Shown here one piece after another: positions 52,837 to 61,998 of a stretch of 64,000 nt of DNA. Origin of the DNA: CAISIP01 sp038326025 (GTDB lineage: Bacteria; Pseudomonadota; Gammaproteobacteria; Burkholderiales; Burkholderiaceae_C); NCBI GenBank assembly GCA_038326025.1, contig JBBQJP010000003.1:62001-126000 (forward strand). The letters run 5' to 3'. The notes below the pieces were generated by a model. It had not been told where the DNA came from. It did no database searches and was given only the letters and a program-made list of their open reading frames with translations. Position 1 is the first letter of the stretch, and every line of letters begins with the position of its first letter. Made by a program: the position numbers and the translations under genes.

Positions 52837-53946
52837 ATGCCACAAGCGGACCTTGAAGCCCGGCGTGTCGCCAAGCGATACGGCGGGCTGATCGCTGTCG
52901 ACGAACTGTCTTTCTCGGTCGATCGCGGCAGCTTCTTTTCCATTCTGGGTCCGTCGGGCTGCGGCAAGACGACGCTCTTGCGCATGATCGCGGGCTTTCT
53001 GGCGCCTGACTCCGGCGAGGTGCAGATCGGCGGCCAGTCGATGGACCAGGTTCCGCCGAATCGTCGGCCGGTCAATATGGTGTTCCAGCACCTGGCACTG
53101 TTTCCGATGATGAGCGTCGGCGAAAACGTCGGTTATGGCCTGGCGCGCCGAGGTTTGTCGCGCAAGGATATCGACCAGCGCGTCGGCGCCATGTTGGAGC
53201 GGGTCAGTCTGCCCGGCTCGCAGAACAAACGTGTCGACCAGCTCTCCGGTGGCCAGAAGCAGCGGGTGGCCATCGCCCGCTCGCTGGTGCTCGAACCCAC
53301 GCTGTTGTTGCTTGACGAACCCCTGGGTGCGCTCGACCTCAAATTGCGCGAGCACATGAAGATCGAACTCAAGCAACTGCAGGCCGATTTCGGCACCACC
53401 TTCGTTTACATCACGCACGACCAGTCGGAAGCCCTGGTGCTGTCCGACCATGTCGCGGTCATGAACAAGGGCCGGTTCGAACAGGTCGGCACGCCGCAGT
53501 CGCTGTATTACGAGCCGCAGACGCCATTTGTTGCCGGCTTCGTAGGCGCCAACAATCAAGTAAGCGGACGTGCCACCCAGGTCAGTGGCGATCTGGTGGA
53601 GTTGACCACCGACAAAGGCCTGCGGCTGTTCGCGCGACGCAAGGGTGACGTCGAAATGGGAGCCGCAGCCACGGCCTTCGTACGCCCCGAAGTGGCCACC
53701 TTGTCACGTCAATTGGATACGCTGCCAGCAGACCAGCCCCGCTACCACGCCACGGTGGCGAGCCTGCTGTTCGACGGCGCCAATTCTGCCGTGCTGGTGC
53801 GCGAAAAAGACTCGGGCGCCGAGTTCCACATCGCGTTGCCACAAACCGGGCAACTCGCCGATCTACGCGTGGGCGAGACGGTTGGTTTCGGCTTTGATCC
53901 GGAGCGTGCCTTGTGTTTTCCCGCGCAACCGGCGCGCGCAGCCTGA
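52837..53946 (+). CDS. polyamine-type ABC transporter ATP-binding protein (PotA-like)
   Basis: A 369-residue ATPase. Walker A GPSGCGKTTLLR (about 45-55), the Q-loop in NMVFQHLALFP, signature LSGGQKQRVAIARSL and Walker B LLLDEPLGALD are complete. The last 110 residues form the TOBE domain (QVSGRATQVSGDLV; ATAFVRPEVATLS) typical of PotA/UgpC-class importers, which can hold regulatory ligands. It starts 18 bases after the binding protein and 16 bases ahead of the first permease. Confidence 0.95.
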   Translation: MPQADLEARRVAKRYGGLIAVDELSFSVDRGSFFSILGPSGCGKTTLLRMIAGFLAPDSGEVQIGGQSMDQVPPNRRPVNMVFQHLALFPMMSVGENVGYGLARRGLSRKDIDQRVGAMLERVSLPGSQNKRVDQLSGGQKQRVAIARSLVLEPTLLLLDEPLGALDLKLREHMKIELKQLQADFGTTFVYITHDQSEALVLSDHVAVMNKGRFEQVGTPQSLYYEPQTPFVAGFVGANNQVSGRATQVSGDLVELTTDKGLRLFARRKGDVEMGAAATAFVRPEVATLSRQLDTLPADQPRYHATVASLLFDGANSAVLVREKDSGAEFHIALPQTGQLADLRVGETVGFGFDPERALCFPAQPARAA

Positions 53947-53962
53947 CGCCACGGATGGTCCA

Positions 53963-54823
53963 GTGAGCCGCCATCGTCTGTTGCTCGGCCTGCTGATGGC
54001 GCCCGCCCTGATCTGGCTGCTTGGCCTGATCGTGTTGCCCCATGTGGATCTGGCCATCCTGTCGCTGCGCGCGCGTGTGGCGCCCGGCGAATATGCGCCA
54101 AGCCTGCGCCAGTACGAAACCTTCATCGAAGAGCCACTGTATTGGCACACCTTTGTGCGTACTGCGGTGATGTCCATGATCGCCACCGGCCTGACCTTGC
54201 TGCTGGCGTTCCCGATCGCGTGGACCATTGCCAAGATCGCCCGCGGACGTACCCGCTCGCTGATGTTCGTGATGTGCCTGATCCCGTTCTGGGTTTCGGA
54301 GACGGTGCGCACACTGGGCTGGATGATCCTGTTGCGCGAATCGGGCGTGTTGCCGGCGCTGCTGGTACAGCTGGGCTTGAGCGAGGTCCCGATCGAGATG
54401 TTGTACCGCGACGCCACCATTCTGGTTGGACTGGTCTACACCTCGATGTTGTTCATGGTCGTGCCATTGATCAGCGCTCTCGAGAGCCTGGATGACACGC
54501 TGATCGAGGCCGCCTATGACCTGGGCGGCAATGGCGTCTCCATTCTGCGCCAGATCATCATTCCGCATGCGGCGCCGGGCATCGTGGCGGGCTGCATCGT
54601 CGTGTTCATGCTGACACTGGGCAACTACCTCACGCCCACGCTGCTCGGCGGCAAGAACTCGCTCTGGTTCACCGAGCAGATCTACACCCAGTTCATCACC
54701 CGTTTCAACTGGGAACAGGGTGCAGCTTTCGGTTTCCTGCTCCTGCTGTTGTCCAGCGCCATTGTCTGGATGGGCCTGAAGTTGTCTGGGCAGCAGTTCG
54801 GCGACGTGATGCGACGCACATGA
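53963..54823 (+). CDS. polyamine-type ABC transporter permease (PotB-like)
   Basis: A 286-residue permease with six helices and the EAA coupling loop (LDDTLIEAAYDLGGNGVSIL). There is no in-frame ATG near the start, so a GTG at 53963 is used, which leaves a complete first helix (LLLGLLMAPALIWLLGLIVL). Only a weak ribosome site is seen, which may lower its yield or be offset by coupling to potA. Its stop overlaps the next permease start by four bases (ATGA). Confidence 0.93.
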   Translation: MSRHRLLLGLLMAPALIWLLGLIVLPHVDLAILSLRARVAPGEYAPSLRQYETFIEEPLYWHTFVRTAVMSMIATGLTLLLAFPIAWTIAKIARGRTRSLMFVMCLIPFWVSETVRTLGWMILLRESGVLPALLVQLGLSEVPIEMLYRDATILVGLVYTSMLFMVVPLISALESLDDTLIEAAYDLGGNGVSILRQIIIPHAAPGIVAGCIVVFMLTLGNYLTPTLLGGKNSLWFTEQIYTQFITRFNWEQGAAFGFLLLLLSSAIVWMGLKLSGQQFGDVMRRT

Positions 54824-55680
54824 TTCCATCCCTTCCCCGCCCCGCTTGGCTGCGAACCGGAACCGTGGTTTTTGCGCTGCTGTTTTTCGCCTTCCTGTTC
54901 CTGCCCCTGCTGGTGGTGGCCGCGTTCGCATTCAATGACGCGCCCTACCCGGCGCCGCCGTGGAATGGATTTACGCTGGACTGGTTCGTCGGCAGCGCGC
55001 AGAGCGAGCGCGTCGGCCTGTTTGCCGACGGGCCGATGCTGGCCAGTCTGTGGACCAGCATGGTGGTCGCCATGTGGGTCACCGTGTTGTCGGTGCTGGT
55101 CGGCACCGCCAACGCCTTCCTGCTCGAGCGCGTGAGTTTCAAGGGCAAGGCGGCGATGTCGATGCTGATGCTGGCGCCGCTGGTGATTCCCGGCGTCATT
55201 CTGGGTATCTCCATCCTGGCCTTCGCCAGTCGATTGGCGAATTTTGCCGACGATGCCTGGGGCCTGGAGCTCGAATTTCTGCGACCCGGCCTGCCATTGG
55301 TCGTACTGGGCCAGTTCTCGTACATCGTGTCCATTGCGACACTCACCATCAGCGCGCGACTCAAACGTTTTGACCGCACGCTGGAAGACGCCGCCTACAA
55401 CCTTGGCGCATCGCGCGGCGCCGTGTTGTGGACCGTGACACTGCCCTACCTGCGACCTGCGCTGATCGGCGCCGCGGCCATCGCCTTCCTGATGTCGTTC
55501 GAGAACTTCAATACCACCTTGATGCTGGTCGGCTCCGACCCGCCACTGACAGTGATGATGTACGGGCGCATGCGCGAGGGCGCCACCCCGGTACTCAATG
55601 CGGTCAGCCTGTTCCTGATGCTGGCGTCCGCTGCGATCGCGCTGGTGCTGATGCGCCGCGCGCGCGGCCCGCAGGACTGA
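54820..55680 (+). CDS. polyamine-type ABC transporter permease (PotC-like)
   Basis: A 286-residue permease with six helices, the partner of the PotB-like protein. VVFALLFFAFLFLPLLVVAA is the first helix and RTLEDAAYNLGASRGAVLW the coupling loop. The start overlaps the stop of the preceding gene. It is the last gene of the binding protein-ATPase-permease-permease operon. The next 148 bases lead to an S1C protease gene that is probably separately transcribed. Confidence 0.93.
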   Translation: MIPSLPRPAWLRTGTVVFALLFFAFLFLPLLVVAAFAFNDAPYPAPPWNGFTLDWFVGSAQSERVGLFADGPMLASLWTSMVVAMWVTVLSVLVGTANAFLLERVSFKGKAAMSMLMLAPLVIPGVILGISILAFASRLANFADDAWGLELEFLRPGLPLVVLGQFSYIVSIATLTISARLKRFDRTLEDAAYNLGASRGAVLWTVTLPYLRPALIGAAAIAFLMSFENFNTTLMLVGSDPPLTVMMYGRMREGATPVLNAVSLFLMLASAAIALVLMRRARGPQD

Positions 55681-55828
55681 CACCTGATTGGGCGGATTGG
55701 CTCTGGGTGGGCGCAGACAGCCGGGCAAACACCCTTGGATTCGGTATGACGCCTCACCAAGCCGTGCACAAACGCCGGAACCGTGCTACCGTCAATTTTC
55801 CCTTCCACCCTTATGGTCAGGTGACTCG

Positions 55829-56734
55829 ATGCGCAGGCCCGCCCTTTACAGTCGCTCCCGTTCACACATCCCTGCGGCGCAAGCCATGGCGTCGGAAGCT
55901 GAGGTGGCCGCTGCCCGGCGCGCGGCGCAATACCAGCGCTGGCGCACCATGGCGGCCGACCCCCGATTCCTGTGGTCGGCAATCGGCGTTTTGTTTTTGG
56001 CGCTGATTCTCATTTCCACCCAGTTGGCCCAACCCGGTGCGCGGGTACTGACCCAGGAAGACATCGACGCAGCCGTGCTCAAGACTCTGGAGACGACAAG
56101 TCTGCCGTCGGCCGCGGCGCGCGCGGCGCAAATCATCGGCCCTTCGATCGTGCGGGTCATGAGCTACGAAAAGGGCACAAACGGGCGCGAAGACGTTGAG
56201 CGTGGCGTCGGCACCGGTGTGGTCATCGTCGACAAGGGCGTGATCCTGACCAACCTGCATGTGGTGAGTGGCGCCGACACGATCAAGGTGGTGTTCGCCG
56301 ACGGACTGGAATCGGAGGCCTCGATCAAGTCGGTGCAGGCCGAGGACGACCTGGCAGTGTTGCAGGCGCACAAGATTCCCGACGACCTGATCGCAGCCAC
56401 GATGCGCTCCACCGCCGACCTGCTGCCGGGCGACCACGTGGTCGCCGTGGGCTTTCCGTTCGGCATTGGGCCGTCCGCTTCTGCCGGGGTGGTGTCCGGC
56501 CTGAAGCGGTCATTCCGGTCCCCGGAAGGCAAGCAGGAAATGACCAACCTGATCCAGTTTGACGCCGCCGCCAACCCGGGCAACTCGGGCGGGCCGCTGG
56601 TCACGATGGACGGCCATGTGGTGGGCGTTGTCACCGCCATCCTCAATCCAGGCGACCAACGCACGTTCATCGGCATCGGCTTTGCAGTGCCGATCGAGAA
56701 CGCGGCCTCGGCCGCCGGGTTGCATCCCTTCTAG
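55829..56734 (+). CDS. S1C-family (HtrA/DegP-like) serine protease without PDZ domain
   Basis: A 301-residue trypsin-fold protease. A cytoplasmic leader of about 45 residues and one membrane anchor (FLWSAIGVLFLALILI) are followed by the protease domain in the periplasm. The triad is His in TNLHVVSGA, Asp in AEDDLAVLQ and Ser in NPGNSGGPLV. The C-terminal PDZ domains of DegP/DegS are missing; the chain ends about 50 residues after the Ser. AGGTGA ahead of 55829 supports that start over longer in-frame versions. It lies 60 bases upstream of the MoxR gene and could be co-transcribed with it. Confidence 0.9.
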   Translation: MRRPALYSRSRSHIPAAQAMASEAEVAAARRAAQYQRWRTMAADPRFLWSAIGVLFLALILISTQLAQPGARVLTQEDIDAAVLKTLETTSLPSAAARAAQIIGPSIVRVMSYEKGTNGREDVERGVGTGVVIVDKGVILTNLHVVSGADTIKVVFADGLESEASIKSVQAEDDLAVLQAHKIPDDLIAATMRSTADLLPGDHVVAVGFPFGIGPSASAGVVSGLKRSFRSPEGKQEMTNLIQFDAAANPGNSGGPLVTMDGHVVGVVTAILNPGDQRTFIGIGFAVPIENAASAAGLHPF

Positions 56735-56794
56735 CCCCGTTGACGCGCGGCGCCGGCAAATTCGTTTCCACCACCTCAAGACTCAGGAGCTGAC

Positions 56795-57802
56795 ATGGAC
56801 CCCCAGACCACGAACCGCGACGAAACTGCCGAACTGATGGAGCAAATCCTGTACGAGGTCAAGAGGGTGGTGGTGGGTCAGGACCGCTTCCTGGAGCGGG
56901 TCATGGTGGCGATGCTGGCCCAGGGCCACCTGTTGGTCGAAGGTGTACCCGGGCTGGCCAAGACGCTGACCATCAAGACACTGGCCAACACCATTCGCGG
57001 CAACTTCAAGCGTATCCAGTTCACCCCCGACCTGGTGCCGGCCGACCTGGTCGGCACCCGCATCTACAACCAGAAAACCGGGGAGTTCGGCACCTCGCTG
57101 GGCCCGGTGTTCACCAACCTGCTGCTGGCGGACGAGATCAACCGCGCGCCGGCAAAAGTGCAAAGCGCCTTGCTCGAAGTCATGCAGGAACGCCAGGTCA
57201 CCATTGCCGGCGAAACCCATAAGGTGCCCGAGCCCTTTCTGGTCATGGCCACACAAAATCCGATCGAAACCGAAGGCACGTATCCTCTTCCGGAGGCACA
57301 GGTCGACCGCTTCATGATGAAGGTTCTGGTCGACTACCCGACCGATGAAGAAGAGTTTGTCATTGTGCAGCGGGTGACAGGCCCGGCGGTCAGCGCCAAT
57401 CCGGTGGCAAGCACGGCCCAGTTGGCACAACTGCAGCAAACCTGCCGCAAGGTCTATGTCGACCCCTCGCTGATCACGTACGCGGTCAAGCTGGTGTCGG
57501 CGACCCGCACACCGGAAAAACACGGGCTCAAGGACCTGGGTCGCTTCATCACCTATGGCGCCAGTCCGCGCGCCACGATCAACCTGACCGAAGCCGCGCG
57601 TGCGCTGGCCATGTTGCGCGGGCGCACCTATGTCTTGCCCGAAGACATGAGCGATCTGGTGCCCGACGTGTTCCGCCACCGGCTTGTGCTGTCGTACGAA
57701 GCGCTGTCCGAAGGACTCACCGCGGACGCGATCATCGGCAAGATCATGGCGCGCATCGTGGCCCCGCCCAAGCCGCTGGAACACGAACAGCTGGCGGCAT
57801 AG
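56795..57802 (+). CDS. MoxR-family AAA+ ATPase
   Basis: A 335-residue AAA+ ATPase of the MoxR class, thought to act as a chaperone that helps assemble or activate partner proteins, often with von Willebrand A domain proteins. The Walker A region is GVPGLAKTL, Walker B LLLADEINRAPAKVQ, then the sensor MATQNPIETEGTYPLPEAQ and the lid. An AGGAG ribosome site stands ahead. It opens a three-gene set (MoxR, DUF58, VWA) like the Bat operon front part. Confidence 0.94.
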   Translation: MDPQTTNRDETAELMEQILYEVKRVVVGQDRFLERVMVAMLAQGHLLVEGVPGLAKTLTIKTLANTIRGNFKRIQFTPDLVPADLVGTRIYNQKTGEFGTSLGPVFTNLLLADEINRAPAKVQSALLEVMQERQVTIAGETHKVPEPFLVMATQNPIETEGTYPLPEAQVDRFMMKVLVDYPTDEEEFVIVQRVTGPAVSANPVASTAQLAQLQQTCRKVYVDPSLITYAVKLVSATRTPEKHGLKDLGRFITYGASPRATINLTEAARALAMLRGRTYVLPEDMSDLVPDVFRHRLVLSYEALSEGLTADAIIGKIMARIVAPPKPLEHEQLAA

Positions 57803-57810
57803 GGTTGGCC

Positions 57811-58806
57811 ATGTTCGGGTTGTTCAAGTCACGCCAGGCTGCACCGCCACCCGCGGCGCCCTTGCAGGTCGTGCCCGCGACCAAGGGTGCCGAGCATGTG
57901 CTGCGTCGCCTCGAATGGACGGTGATCCGACGCCTGGACGGCATGTTGCAAGGCGACTACCGCACGCTGCTGCGTGGCACCGGACTCGATCTGGCCGACC
58001 TGCGCGAGTACCAGTTGCATGACGACGTGCGCCATATCGACTGGAACGTCACCGCGCGGCTGCAGATTCCGCATGTGCGCGTGTACACCGAAGACCGCGA
58101 GATGGCGGCCTGGTTCTTGCTCGACCTGAGTCCTTCGATCGACTTCGGTTCCGGCGAACAGCGCAAGCGCAATGTCTCCGCGGAGTTCGTCACCGTGCTG
58201 GCACGCATGCTGACGCGCCACGGCAACCGCGTCGGGGCCCTGCTGTACGGTGCAGGCGTGGACACGGTCATGCCGGCGCGCGGCGGACGCATGCATGTAT
58301 TGCAGCTGCTGCATTCGATGCAGACCCGACCCATCGCCGGCACCACCGGCGGCACGCGGCTGCATGAGTTGCTTGAATCGGCATCGGCCACCATCCGGCG
58401 TCGATCGACGGTGTTCGTGGTCTCGGACTTCATCAGCGAGCCAGGCTGGGAGAAGCCGCTGGGTCTGCTGGCGCAACGCCACGACGTGGTGGGCATTCGC
58501 CTGCTCGATCCAATGGAGCTCGACCTGCCCGACCTCGGCCTGGTGCCGATCCGTGACGCAGAGACCGGTGAACAATTGCTCGTGGACACACACGACGCCG
58601 GATTTCGCAAACGTTTTGCACGAATCGCCGCGCAGCGCGAAGCTGAATTGCGTCAGGCTTTTATCGTCGCCGGTGTGGACACGCTGGAACTTTCAACCGA
58701 TGATGACCTCGTACAAGCTGTAATGCGTTTTGCCGATTTGCGCAAACGCCGTAGCCGGCTCTCCGGCGCCAGCGCCGTGGTCACGCGTACCAGGGCGGCT
58801 GCCTGA
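57811..58806 (+). CDS. DUF58 domain protein
   Basis: A 331-residue protein of the DUF58 family, which contains a degenerate VWA-like fold. GTGLDLADLREYQLHDDVRH and DWNVTARLQIPHVRVYTEDR are the family core, followed by a VWA-type segment WFLLDLSPSIDFGS with part of a MIDAS site (DLSPS). The ATG at 57811 follows the MoxR stop by eight bases; a TTG at 57805 is also in frame. It always travels with MoxR genes and is thought to be its partner; its molecular action is unknown. Confidence 0.92.
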   Translation: MFGLFKSRQAAPPPAAPLQVVPATKGAEHVLRRLEWTVIRRLDGMLQGDYRTLLRGTGLDLADLREYQLHDDVRHIDWNVTARLQIPHVRVYTEDREMAAWFLLDLSPSIDFGSGEQRKRNVSAEFVTVLARMLTRHGNRVGALLYGAGVDTVMPARGGRMHVLQLLHSMQTRPIAGTTGGTRLHELLESASATIRRRSTVFVVSDFISEPGWEKPLGLLAQRHDVVGIRLLDPMELDLPDLGLVPIRDAETGEQLLVDTHDAGFRKRFARIAAQREAELRQAFIVAGVDTLELSTDDDLVQAVMRFADLRKRRSRLSGASAVVTRTRAAA

Positions 58807-58830
58807 GCAGTCCCACAAGGAGACCTTGGC

Positions 58831-59892
58831 ATGACGCTTCCCGTCACCTTCATGTGGCCCCAGTTCCTGTGGTTGCTGCTGGCCGTTCCCTTTCTTGTCG
58901 CGGTTTATGTCTGGCTGCTCAAACGCAAGAAGAAGCTGGCGCTGCGTTATGCCAGCTTGTCCATCGTCAAGGAGGCCATGGCCACCGGCATGCACTGGCG
59001 CCGCCACGTGCCGCCGGTGTTGTTCCTGATGGCCATCAGCGTGATGCTGTTCGCCGCGTCGCGCCCATTTGCGGTCATCAGCCTGCCGTCGACCCAGGAG
59101 ACCATCATCCTGGCAATGGATGTGTCTGGCAGCATGCGCGCCACCGACGTCAAACCCAACCGCCTGGTCGCCTCTCAGGAAGCCGCCAAGGCCTTCCTGG
59201 CCGAACTGCCGCGCAATGTGCGGGTCGGTATCGTCGCTTTTGCCGGTACGGCCTCGGTGGTGCAACCACCCACGCTGAGCCGAGAAGACCTGGTGATCGC
59301 CATCGACAAATTCCAGTTGCAGCGCGCCACCGCCATCGGCAGCGCTATCGTGGTGTCGCTGGCCGAGATCTTCCCCGAAGAGGGCATCGACCTCGCCGCC
59401 ATGACCTACGGCAACAACAACCGCCAGCGCGGCATTTCGATTGACCAGGTCAAGCCCAAGAACCCGAAGAAGGAGTTCGTCCCCGTGCCCCCGGGCTCCT
59501 ATGGCTCGGCCGCCATCATCCTGCTCACGGACGGGCAACGCACAACCGGTGTCGACACCCTGGACGCAGCCAAGATGGCCGCCGAGCGCGGCATCCGCAT
59601 CTACACCGTGGGTGTTGGCACCGTCGAGGGCGAAACCATCGGCTTCGAAGGCTGGTCAATGCGGGTGCGGCTGGACGAAGCCACGCTCAAGTCGGTGGCC
59701 CAGCAGACACAGGCCGAATACTTCTACGCCGGCACCGCGGAGAACCTGAAGAAGGTCTACGAAAAACTCAGTTCGCGCCTGACAGTAGAGAAGAAAGAGA
59801 CCGAAATCTCCGGCCTGCTGGCGCTTCTGGCGTCCATTCTGGCGCTGACATCGGCAGCCTTGTCGCTGGCCTGGTTCAACCGGATTCTGTAA
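58831..59892 (+). CDS. VWA-domain membrane protein (BatA-like)
   Basis: A 353-residue protein. An N-terminal helix (FLWLLLAVPFLVAVYVWLL), a second helix (PVLFLMAISVMLFAA), a VWA domain facing the periplasm with the full MIDAS motif in AMDVSGSMRATDV, and a C-terminal helix (LLALLASILALTSAALSL) match BatA. The metal-coordinating Asp in LLTDGQRTTG is also present. The operon stops here: no BatB, BatC or BatD follows, as a hairpin and the converging lolD gene end it. Confidence 0.92.
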   Translation: MTLPVTFMWPQFLWLLLAVPFLVAVYVWLLKRKKKLALRYASLSIVKEAMATGMHWRRHVPPVLFLMAISVMLFAASRPFAVISLPSTQETIILAMDVSGSMRATDVKPNRLVASQEAAKAFLAELPRNVRVGIVAFAGTASVVQPPTLSREDLVIAIDKFQLQRATAIGSAIVVSLAEIFPEEGIDLAAMTYGNNNRQRGISIDQVKPKNPKKEFVPVPPGSYGSAAIILLTDGQRTTGVDTLDAAKMAAERGIRIYTVGVGTVEGETIGFEGWSMRVRLDEATLKSVAQQTQAEYFYAGTAENLKKVYEKLSSRLTVEKKETEISGLLALLASILALTSAALSLAWFNRIL

Positions 59893-59903
59893 CGCGAGCG
59901 TCT

Positions 59904-59919
59904 TGCCGGGCGGCCGGCA
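59904..59919. terminator. hairpin between the VWA gene and lolD
   Basis: TGCCGG/CCGGCA arms with a four-base loop lie in the 64-base gap between the converging genes. There is no T run; it may end either transcript weakly. Confidence 0.4.
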
Positions 59920-59956
59920 GATATTGCCGAGTGTCCTGCGCGCAGACCACCCAACA

Positions 59957-60634
59957 CTATTCCGTCAACCGTCCCAGGTCCAGCCGCAACTGCCGGGAGC
60001 AACGCGCCGCCAGGCTCTCGTCATGGGTGACGACGATAAAGGCCGTGCCTTGATCACGCGCGAGTTGCAGCATCAATTCGAACACGCCGTCCGCCGTGCT
60101 GCGGTCCAGGTTGCCGGTGGGCTCGTCGGCCAGCACACAGGCCGGACGGGTCACCAGCGCACGGGCAATCGCCACGCGCTGGCGTTCACCGCCGGACAAT
60201 TCGGACGGCCGGTGCTCCAGCCGCTCCTGCAGCCCCACGCTGCGCAAGGTTTCGGTCGCCGCACGCGCGCAGTCTGCCGGTGCCAACCGCCGGATCCACA
60301 GCGGCATGGCCACGTTGTCGAGAGCACTGAACTCCGGCAACAAATGGTGGAACTGGTAGACGAAACCGAGATGCTGATTGCGCAAGCGACCCTGCTGCGC
60401 CGCATTGCAGGTCGCCAGGTCGGTTCCCATCAACTGCACCTGGCCCGAGGTCGGCGCGTCCAGCGCGCCCAGCAGATGCAGGAGCGTGCTTTTGCCCGAA
60501 CCGGACGCACCCACGATGGCCAGGGTTTCACCCTTGTGCACCTGCAGGTCGATGCCCTGCAGCACCGTCACGTCGAGCCGCCCCTCGGTGAATCGTTTGG
60601 TCAGGCCTTGCGCCTGCAACACCACATCACTCAT
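59957..60634 (-). CDS. lolD: lipoprotein-releasing system ATPase LolD
   Basis: A 225-residue ATPase. Walker A GASGSGKSTLLH, the LolD-type YQFHHLLPEFSALDNVAMPL stretch, signature LSGGERQRVAIARAL and Walker B VLADEPTGNLD are all as expected. It powers the LolCDE complex that lifts lipoproteins from the inner membrane to LolA; lolA itself is at 23.1-23.8 kb. The start ATG lies inside the end of the lolC/E gene (8-bp overlap), so the genes are coupled. Only one permease gene is in the operon. Confidence 0.95.
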   Translation of the reverse strand: MSDVVLQAQGLTKRFTEGRLDVTVLQGIDLQVHKGETLAIVGASGSGKSTLLHLLGALDAPTSGQVQLMGTDLATCNAAQQGRLRNQHLGFVYQFHHLLPEFSALDNVAMPLWIRRLAPADCARAATETLRSVGLQERLEHRPSELSGGERQRVAIARALVTRPACVLADEPTGNLDRSTADGVFELMLQLARDQGTAFIVVTHDESLAARCSRQLRLDLGRLTE

Positions 60635-61883
60635 AACGCAGGGCCTCGGCCGGGTTGACGCGGCTGGCGCGCCAGCTCGGATAAATCGTGGCCAGAAAGG
60701 CCAGTACCAGCGAGATCACCGTGATCGGCACGATGTCGGCCTGCTGCGGTTCGCTGGGCATGCGGCTGATCAGGTAGATGTCCTTGGGCAGGAAGCTGGC
60801 ATTGAACAGTTGCTCGAGCGCCGGCACGATGACATCGATGTTGAACGCGATGCCCAGCCCCAACGCCAGTCCGGCCAGCGTGCCGATCACGCCCACCATC
60901 GCGCCTTGCACGACAAAGACCGCCATGATGCTGCGCGGACTTGCCCCCAGTGTGCGCAAGATGGCGATGTCCGCACGTTTGTCGGTGACCGTCATCACCA
61001 GCGTGCTGACGAGGTTGAACGCCGCCACCGCCACGATCAGCGTCAGGATGATGGACATCATGCGTTTTTCGACCTGCACCGCGGCAAACCAGGTCCGGTT
61101 CTGCCGCGTCCAGTCGCGAATGACCAGGTCGCCGCGCATGCTGCCCGCGAGTTGACTTGCCACCTCGCGCGCCTGATGCAGGTCGCGCAGTTTCAGGCGC
61201 ACGCCAGTCGGCCCTTCGAGCCGGTAGATACGTGACGCATCGTCCATGTGCAACAGGGCCAGCGCCGAGTCGTATTCGAAATGGCCGGAATCGAAGGTAC
61301 CGACCACCGTCATCTGCTTGAGTCGCGGCACCACCCCGGCCGGCGTGATCTGACCACTGGGAGTGATCAAGGTCACCTTGTCGCCTTCACGCACCCCGAG
61401 CGAACGCGCCAGTTCGACACCCAGCACGATGCCGAAGTCACCGGGTACCAGGCGCGCCAGCACATCCTTGCCCATCGCTGCCCCCAGGTCGCTGACCTCG
61501 GCCTCCAGCGACGGGTCGATTCCGCGCACCAGCGCCGCCTTCATGTCCTCGCCGCGTGCGATCAGCCCCTGCGCGGTGATGAACGGTGCAGCGCCGATGA
61601 CTTGCGGGTTGCTTTTGGCCTGCTGCAAGGTGGCCTGCAAATCCGGCAGTGCCGCACCACCGGCCGCATAGATCTCCACATGCGAGACCACGCCAAGCAT
61701 GCGGTCACGTACTTCCTTTTGAAAGCCGTTCATGACGCTTAGCACGATGATCAGCGCGGCCACGCCCAGCGCAATGCCCAGCATCGACACGCCAGAAATG
61801 AACGAAATGAAACCGTTGCGCCGGGTTCCCCGGCCTGCACGGGTGTAACGCCAGCCCAGGGCCAGCTCGTAAGGCATTTGCAT
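60627..61883 (-). CDS. lolC: lipoprotein-releasing system permease LolC/LolE
   Basis: A 418-residue inner-membrane permease of the FtsX/MacB superfamily. YELALGWRYTRAGRGTRRNG is the LolC/E N terminus, followed by helix 1 (GVSMLGIALGVAALIIVLSV), a periplasmic domain and three C-terminal helices (IILTLIVAVAAFNLVSTL; VVQGAMVGVIGTLAGLALG; ITVISLVLAFLATIYPSW). With a single copy it probably acts as both LolC and LolE, as in many betaproteobacteria, in a homodimer with LolD. Start 61883 (MQMPYEL) and 61877 (MPYEL) are equally possible. Confidence 0.93.
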   Translation of the reverse strand: MQMPYELALGWRYTRAGRGTRRNGFISFISGVSMLGIALGVAALIIVLSVMNGFQKEVRDRMLGVVSHVEIYAAGGAALPDLQATLQQAKSNPQVIGAAPFITAQGLIARGEDMKAALVRGIDPSLEAEVSDLGAAMGKDVLARLVPGDFGIVLGVELARSLGVREGDKVTLITPSGQITPAGVVPRLKQMTVVGTFDSGHFEYDSALALLHMDDASRIYRLEGPTGVRLKLRDLHQAREVASQLAGSMRGDLVIRDWTRQNRTWFAAVQVEKRMMSIILTLIVAVAAFNLVSTLVMTVTDKRADIAILRTLGASPRSIMAVFVVQGAMVGVIGTLAGLALGLGIAFNIDVIVPALEQLFNASFLPKDIYLISRMPSEPQQADIVPITVISLVLAFLATIYPSWRASRVNPAEALRYE

Positions 61884-61998
61884 CAGCAGCAAAGTCGCAT
61901 GGTGCGAGACTCTTTCAATTGGAAAACTCGAACAGCCGGCATTGTGGCATCCCCCCGTCGATCGGTGGCCCACCGATCAGTTCCGAGACAATACCGCC

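Noticed and set aside
51739..53559. Open frame of 606 codons antisense to the Pot binding protein and ATPase
   Set aside because: Same effect as above: the plus-strand genes carry full motifs and the antisense translation shows none.
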